DNA from: PoT sp049331405
GTDB taxonomy: Bacteria; Planctomycetota; Planctomycetia; Isosphaerales; Isosphaeraceae
Direction of reading: 5' to 3'
Assembly: GCF_049331405.1 (NCBI RefSeq)
Contig: NZ_CP186274.1
Coordinates: forward strand, 4,402,001-4,466,000
Length of the DNA stretch: 64,000 bases
Shown: piece after piece, positions 59,982 to 64,000 of the stretch
How the letters are laid out: every line of letters starts with the position of its first letter
Numbering within the stretch: position 1 is the first letter of the stretch
Made by a program: the position numbers and the translations under genes
The notes under the pieces: generated by a model
What the model was told of the DNA's origin: nothing
Databases searched by the model: none
Seen by the model: only the letters and a program-made list of their open reading frames with translations

Positions 59982-61562
59982 ATGTCGTCAACGTCGACGA
60001 CCGTCCCCGCGCCGTCCTGGCCAACCCTGATCTTCACGGGGCTCTCCCTCTCCATCGGCTGGGGGATCCGCGGCAATTTCGGCCATGAGACCGGCGCGAT
60101 GATGGCGGGCTCGCTCTCCGCCATCGCGATCGCCCTGACCTCGCGACGCGAGGACTGGCAGAGGCGCGTCGCCTACTTCGGCATGCTCGGGGCGCTGGGC
60201 TGGTCGTTCGGCGGCAGCATGTCGTACATGCAGGTCGTGGCCTACACGCATTCGGGCCACTCGCCATCGGTCCTCTACGGCTTCGCCTGCCTCTTCGTCA
60301 TCGGATTCCTCTGGGCCGCTCCAGGCGGGATCGGGACGGCCCTCGCGGCCGTCCTCGATCGCGAGCGCCTGACTCAGCTCTTCGGGCCGATTTCGGTCGT
60401 GATCGCGACGTGGTGGGCTCAAGAGGCCCTGCTCGAACCCTGGCTGCGAGCGCGAGGCTACTCGCTTAACTGGCACGACACCGACTGGCTCGGGTCGCTC
60501 ACCGCCATCCTAGCGGCCCTCGCCTATGCGGGCGTCCGGCGCAAGGTCGATCTGGCAACCTCTCTCGTTCTGTACATGGGGATTGGCTGGTGGGTCGGTT
60601 TCGCGGTGCTCGTACTTGTGCTCGGCATGAGGATGACGCCGCCTCGTGGCGATAACTGGTCGGGCTGCGTGGGATTGGTGGGAGGCCTCTTCGCCTATTG
60701 CCGACGCTACAACCTGGGCGAGGTCGCCCGCGCGGGCCTCGTCACGGGGATCCTCGGCGGGATCGGATTCGCGGCCGCCTCGATGCTGAAACTCGTCGAG
60801 GTTACCAGCGGCTACGACACGAACTGGCACAGCATCCTCGAGCAGACGACGGGCCTCTTCAACGGCTTCGCCCTGGCGATCGCGATGATCCCGATCGCTC
60901 GATGGTCTCCGGCTCTTTCGACGTCAGGTCGACCGAGGCGATTTACCGAGGTCTACGCCGTAGGCTTCATCCTCGTCTTCATCAGCTATCTCAACTTCCG
61001 CAAGAACCCGGCCGAGTGGATCCGCCTGAAGGCCGTGCCGGCCGAAATGATGGGGATCTCCGCGGCGCACTGGTTCGACATCGCCTACATCCTCATCGCG
61101 CTGACGATCCTCGTCCCCCTGCTGCGACACATCAGGAGGCCCTTAGCCCTGATCCCGGCGAGCGCGTTGGGACGGGGCCAATGGCTCTTTCTGGCTCATG
61201 TCTGGTGGCTCGTCGTGGGTAACTTCGAGCGGGCCCTCGTGGGATTCACCACTCAGCGATTGGTGACGGAAGGGGTGATCCTGCTGAACGCCGCCGTCTG
61301 CACGCTGCTCTGCGTGCTTTTCCCCGTCGAGCCTATCGCCGCGGATTCAGAGCAGGGGTCGAAGGAAAGCGGCATCCCTCGTCCTCATTTTTCCCTGCGA
61401 GCCACGGCTATCATCGGCTGCGTCCTGGCCTCCCTGTCGATCCTCGTCGACTGGCAGGTCGTGCGGGCGATCTATGGGGATCGCTTCGCCGGGCACGCCA
61501 AGTTGCACACGCGGTTCGGACCTCAGGCCACGTCGAGCGAGAAGCCCAAGCCGAAGTCCTGA
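59982..61562 (+). CDS. Polytopic membrane protein of unknown family
   Basis: A 526-aa protein with about 12-13 hydrophobic helices that I do not recognise. Distinctive islands are 'SIGWGIRGNFGHETGAMMAG', 'GWSFGGSMSYMQVVAYT', 'GWWVGFAVLVLVLGMRMTPPRGDNW' (given as 'LGMRMTPPRGDNWSGCVG') and 'YLNFRKNPAEWIRLK'. Many conserved-looking Gly/Asn/His and charged residues sit inside helices, so a transport or acyl/glycosyl-transfer role is possible. The start at 59982 follows GAGG by 12 nt; a longer open frame from 58797 overlaps the DUF5009 gene in another frame and is not coding. It should be co-transcribed with the DUF5009 gene. Function unknown. Confidence 0.8.
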   Translation: MSSTSTTVPAPSWPTLIFTGLSLSIGWGIRGNFGHETGAMMAGSLSAIAIALTSRREDWQRRVAYFGMLGALGWSFGGSMSYMQVVAYTHSGHSPSVLYGFACLFVIGFLWAAPGGIGTALAAVLDRERLTQLFGPISVVIATWWAQEALLEPWLRARGYSLNWHDTDWLGSLTAILAALAYAGVRRKVDLATSLVLYMGIGWWVGFAVLVLVLGMRMTPPRGDNWSGCVGLVGGLFAYCRRYNLGEVARAGLVTGILGGIGFAAASMLKLVEVTSGYDTNWHSILEQTTGLFNGFALAIAMIPIARWSPALSTSGRPRRFTEVYAVGFILVFISYLNFRKNPAEWIRLKAVPAEMMGISAAHWFDIAYILIALTILVPLLRHIRRPLALIPASALGRGQWLFLAHVWWLVVGNFERALVGFTTQRLVTEGVILLNAAVCTLLCVLFPVEPIAADSEQGSKESGIPRPHFSLRATAIIGCVLASLSILVDWQVVRAIYGDRFAGHAKLHTRFGPQATSSEKPKPKS

Positions 61563-61575
61563 GCTTCGAAATACG

Positions 61576-61603
61576 CGAGGGGCGCCAGCGCCGACGCCCC
61601 TCG
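61576..61603. terminator. Hairpin between convergent membrane-protein genes
   Basis: CGAGGGGCG (61576-61584) pairs with CGCCCCTCG (61595-61603), 9 bp, between two convergent stops 55 bp apart. No T-run; could serve either strand. Confidence 0.6.
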
Positions 61604-61617
61604 GCTCTCACTCCGAA

Positions 61618-62802
61618 TCAGACTCGCAGGAAGATCTTCCTACGATAGAGGAAGAGGAGGAAGAGCCACTCGACCAGGAGGATCCCCGTCGGCATGACCA
61701 CGCTGCCGAAGGTTCCCGTATGCGTCGACAGCCCCGTGAAGAAGAAAGCGGCGATCTTGCGGAAGTCGATGATGTTCCGCCCGAAGTAGATGGTGATCGC
61801 GTTCGTACCGATGACGACGAAGAAGAAGGCCCACTTGCGCAGCTTCAACACGTCAATGACCATGTAGAAGAGCGCCAGGAGCAAGAGGCTCCAGCCTCCG
61901 GCGAACAGCACGAACGAGCTCGTCCAGAGGATCTTGATGATCGGGAAAACCATCCCCCAGGCGTAACCGACCCCCAGGCTCACCAACCCCGCCACGGTCA
62001 GGCCGAGCACCTTCATCCACGGTGAGTTCGGCGAGCGGAGCCAGTGGCCGGCCAGGACGCCGAGCAAGGCCGTCGCGACGGCCGGGATCGTCGAAACAAG
62101 CCCTTCGTTGTCGCCGAAGCCGTAATAGGCCTTGACGATCTTGCCCGGGAGGACGTGACGATCCACGTAACCCGCCAGGTTCCCCTCCATCGTGAGATCC
62201 CCCGCCTTGCCGCCCGGGACCGGCGTGAACGAGAGCAAGGCCCAGTAGCCGAGCAGGATGCCGACGACGATGAAGGCCAAGGTGCGAGGCTTGAACCTGA
62301 GGGTAAGGATCGCGGCGAAGAAGTAGCCGAGCGCGATGCGTTGGAGCACACCCGGCCAGCGCAGGTTCTGGAAGTCGAATCGGAGGATGTTGTTGGCGAG
62401 CAGTCCCAGAACGAAGAGGGCCAGGGCCCGACGCGCGACGCGAAAGTAGAGGGCACTATTGGCCCGCCCTTCCTCGCGGATCTTGCCCAATGAGAACGGC
62501 AGGACCGTCCCCACGATGAAGAGGAAAAGCGGGAAGATCAGGTCGAGGAAGTGGAAACCTTCCCACTGGACGTGCTCCAATTGCGTCTCGAGGACCTCGA
62601 AGGTCTTGCTCGCCGCCGGCGATTTCGTGACTTCCGCGATGAACTTGGACCAGGCGAGGACGAGCCCCTCGCCGCCGATGATCCAGAACATGTCGAACCC
62701 GCGCAACGCGTCGATGGAAACGAGTCGCTCGGTGGGCGTGGAGACCGACTTCGTCAGGGCGACGCTCGGCTCAGGGGAGGGTGATTCTGCGACGGTGGAC
62801 AT
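61618..62802 (-). CDS. HGSNAT/DUF5009-type acyltransferase-like membrane protein
   Basis: A 394-aa protein of about ten transmembrane helices. 'RLVSIDALRGFDMFWIIGGEG' (given as 'SIDALRGFDMFWIIGGEG') and 'FLDLIFPLFLFIVGTVLPFS' are the core signature of the heparan-alpha-glucosaminide N-acetyltransferase-like family, more canonical than in the gene at 58723. 'FVVIGTNAITIYFGRNIIDF' near the end is also typical. In animals this family acetylates lysosomal heparan; the bacterial substrate is unknown, with periplasmic sugars a reasonable guess. The start at 62802 has GAGAAG 7 nt upstream; the frame is open to 62895. It lies 111 bp downstream of a sugar-kinase gene on the same strand. Confidence 0.87.
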   Translation of the reverse strand: MSTVAESPSPEPSVALTKSVSTPTERLVSIDALRGFDMFWIIGGEGLVLAWSKFIAEVTKSPAASKTFEVLETQLEHVQWEGFHFLDLIFPLFLFIVGTVLPFSLGKIREEGRANSALYFRVARRALALFVLGLLANNILRFDFQNLRWPGVLQRIALGYFFAAILTLRFKPRTLAFIVVGILLGYWALLSFTPVPGGKAGDLTMEGNLAGYVDRHVLPGKIVKAYYGFGDNEGLVSTIPAVATALLGVLAGHWLRSPNSPWMKVLGLTVAGLVSLGVGYAWGMVFPIIKILWTSSFVLFAGGWSLLLLALFYMVIDVLKLRKWAFFFVVIGTNAITIYFGRNIIDFRKIAAFFFTGLSTHTGTFGSVVMPTGILLVEWLFLLFLYRRKIFLRV

Positions 62803-62913
62803 GGGGTGCTTCTCGGGGTCGAACGTGCGGGGAAATCGAGAGCCTTGGACGGCCTCCTGGCGATGATCGCGGACGCGTAATCCGGCGATCGGCAAGGGCC
62901 GTGGGGGGACGTG

Positions 62914-64000
62914 CTACTCGGCCGGCGGCAGTTCCGCGACGAACTCCGCCAGCTCGGCCAGGGAAGGACTCTTGGCAGTCCGCACATAGTATCCACTGGT
63001 CGACACGCCAGCACAAAGACTTTCGGCGAGGTCGAGCCCCAAAATCCGGCCGAGGCAGAACCCGGCGTTGAAGTGATCCCCCGCGCCCGTGCTGATGATC
63101 GGCTGCCTGACGAAGGGCCCGTCGAACTTGGCGGCCTCCGTCGCGGTCGCCGCCGCCGCGGCCCGCCTCGGGTGGATCACCACGCAGGAAAGTCCGAGTG
63201 CTTCGCGGATCGCCCGGGCCTCGTCGGCGATGGCACCCTCCGGGTCTGCGTGGCTCGGAAGGTCCAGGACCGCGTTGATCTGGAGTGCCTCCTTGAGGTT
63301 CAGCCCCAGGATCACCTCGGCATGCTCCTGGAATCGACGCAGCAAGCCCAGCGCAGCCCGGATCTCTTCGGGCGTCCGCTTTTCCGGGTCCGCCAGGTCG
63401 ATGAAGATGATCCGAGGCCCCTGGCCGAGCTTCGGCAGGACCTCGTCCGCGAGTCGTTCCCAGATCTGGCTCATCCGGGGGATCATGGTCCAGTTGAGCA
63501 TGCCGACGAGATTCGCGCCGCCGATCAACCCTTCGAGTCTTTCCTCGCCGACCCGCTCTACAATCGTCTCCCAGTGGATCTCGTTCAGGGAGCCGTTCTT
63601 GCCGAGCATGACCTTGCCGTCGTCGAATTCGAGGGCGTCGGTGTGCCCCGGCTGGGCGATGCTGATCAGTTCCGCCCTGGAGGCGAACTCGGCGAAGACC
63701 GGATCCGGGACGGGGAGCCCGAGGCTGCCGACGTACGACACACCCATCCCGAGGCATGCCAGGGCATTGGCCAGGATCGGCCCGTTGCCGCCGAGCTTGC
63801 GATGCTTGACGACGAGCTCGTAGTTGGTCGACTCCCCGGCCGCGGCACGGATCTTGTCCCCCATCGCGCCGATGGTCCGGACGGGGTCGAAGCGACCGTC
63901 CACATAACGCTTGTCGACGACGGCGATGATCTCGTCGACGAACCCGTCGAACCCGAGCAAGGCGCGGGCCTTCGCGGCCTCGCCCAGCCCGGTCGCCAGC
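62914..64000 (-). CDS. PfkB-family sugar kinase, partial at window edge
   Basis: At least 361 residues of a ribokinase/PfkB-family kinase; the frame stays open to the right edge, and the TTG at 63960 lies inside 'LATGLGEAAKARALLGFDGF', so it is not the start. Signature elements: 'LGGNGPILANALACLGMGVSYVGSLG' (substrate lid/GG motif, given as 'GGNGPILANALACLGM') and 'PIISTGAGDHFNAGFCLG', in which GAGD keeps the catalytic Asp although the usual next residue Ala is His. The phosphate acceptor sugar is not readable. It heads a row with the HGSNAT-like gene. The missing N-terminus is probably short. Confidence 0.85.
   Translation of the reverse strand, partial: LATGLGEAAKARALLGFDGFVDEIIAVVDKRYVDGRFDPVRTIGAMGDKIRAAAGESTNYELVVKHRKLGGNGPILANALACLGMGVSYVGSLGLPVPDPVFAEFASRAELISIAQPGHTDALEFDDGKVMLGKNGSLNEIHWETIVERVGEERLEGLIGGANLVGMLNWTMIPRMSQIWERLADEVLPKLGQGPRIIFIDLADPEKRTPEEIRAALGLLRRFQEHAEVILGLNLKEALQINAVLDLPSHADPEGAIADEARAIREALGLSCVVIHPRRAAAAATATEAAKFDGPFVRQPIISTGAGDHFNAGFCLGRILGLDLAESLCAGVSTSGYYVRTAKSPSLAELAEFVAELPPAE

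Overview
The window looks like a piece of planctomycete chromosome, most likely family Isosphaeraceae. The DNA is GC-rich. It carries a DUF1559 protein with a prepilin-type N-terminus, a secreted carbonic anhydrase with the planctomycete 'LVLS'-type surface signal, large zinc-ribbon and FHA Ser/Thr kinases, a SpoVG with an inserted zinc ribbon, and transthyretin-like lipoproteins. The family-level call is inference; no rRNA or tRNA gene was found.

Layout. 0.1-3.4 kb (minus): a cell-wall/division fragment, murC-like, murB, ftsQ. The murC-like protein has lost every Mur-ligase catalytic motif. 3.9-6.7 kb: a multi-spanning Ser/Thr kinase. 6.8-10.2 kb (minus): cyanophycin synthetase followed by an exported alpha/beta hydrolase. 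10.4-13.8 kb (minus): a DapA-like aldolase, an Old-Yellow-Enzyme-like oxidoreductase and a PmoA/DUF6807 protein, a likely catabolic cluster. 14.5-21 kb: a zinc-ribbon membrane protein, a Gfo/Idh oxidoreductase, a class III aminotransferase, a large unrecognised protein and an exported retropepsin-like protease. 21-27.5 kb (minus): recJ-pcm, then a HEAT-repeat protein, a stand-alone GXGXG protein, a lipoprotein and corA, two of whose junctions are 4-nt overlaps.

28.3-36 kb (plus): an MBL-fold hydrolase, cydAB (cyanide-insensitive type by its short Q loop), the alpha-carbonic anhydrase, an AT-rich gene-poor kilobase, a lipoprotein and a DUF1559 pseudopilin-like protein. 36.1-37.9 kb: an IS200-type transposase whose ribosome-binding site is buried in a 16-bp hairpin and which is bordered by six hairpins spaced about 28 bp apart, followed by an internally deleted flavin monooxygenase and a thioesterase. 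38.5-47.5 kb (plus): an acyl-CoA/ACP ligase, an FHA-zinc ribbon-kinase protein, tyrA, and a purine block, purL (with fused PurS-like N-terminus), an NYN-domain protein and purQ.

47.6-58.5 kb (minus): an alpha/beta hydrolase, ispE-spoVG, a TPR-like protein, a fatty-acid operon (FabD-like acyltransferase, acyl-CoA dehydrogenase, FadB-type protein) ending at a strong terminator, and transaldolase. 58.7-64 kb: two HGSNAT/DUF5009-like membrane proteins around an unrecognised polytopic membrane protein, and a PfkB-type sugar kinase running off the right edge.

Most genes are housekeeping. The points most worth a second look are the MurC pseudoenzyme, the hairpin array and self-masking leader of the IS200-like element, the zinc-ribbon SpoVG, the NYN gene inside the pur block, the GXGXG/HEAT pair, and the FabD-like/FadE/FadB operon.
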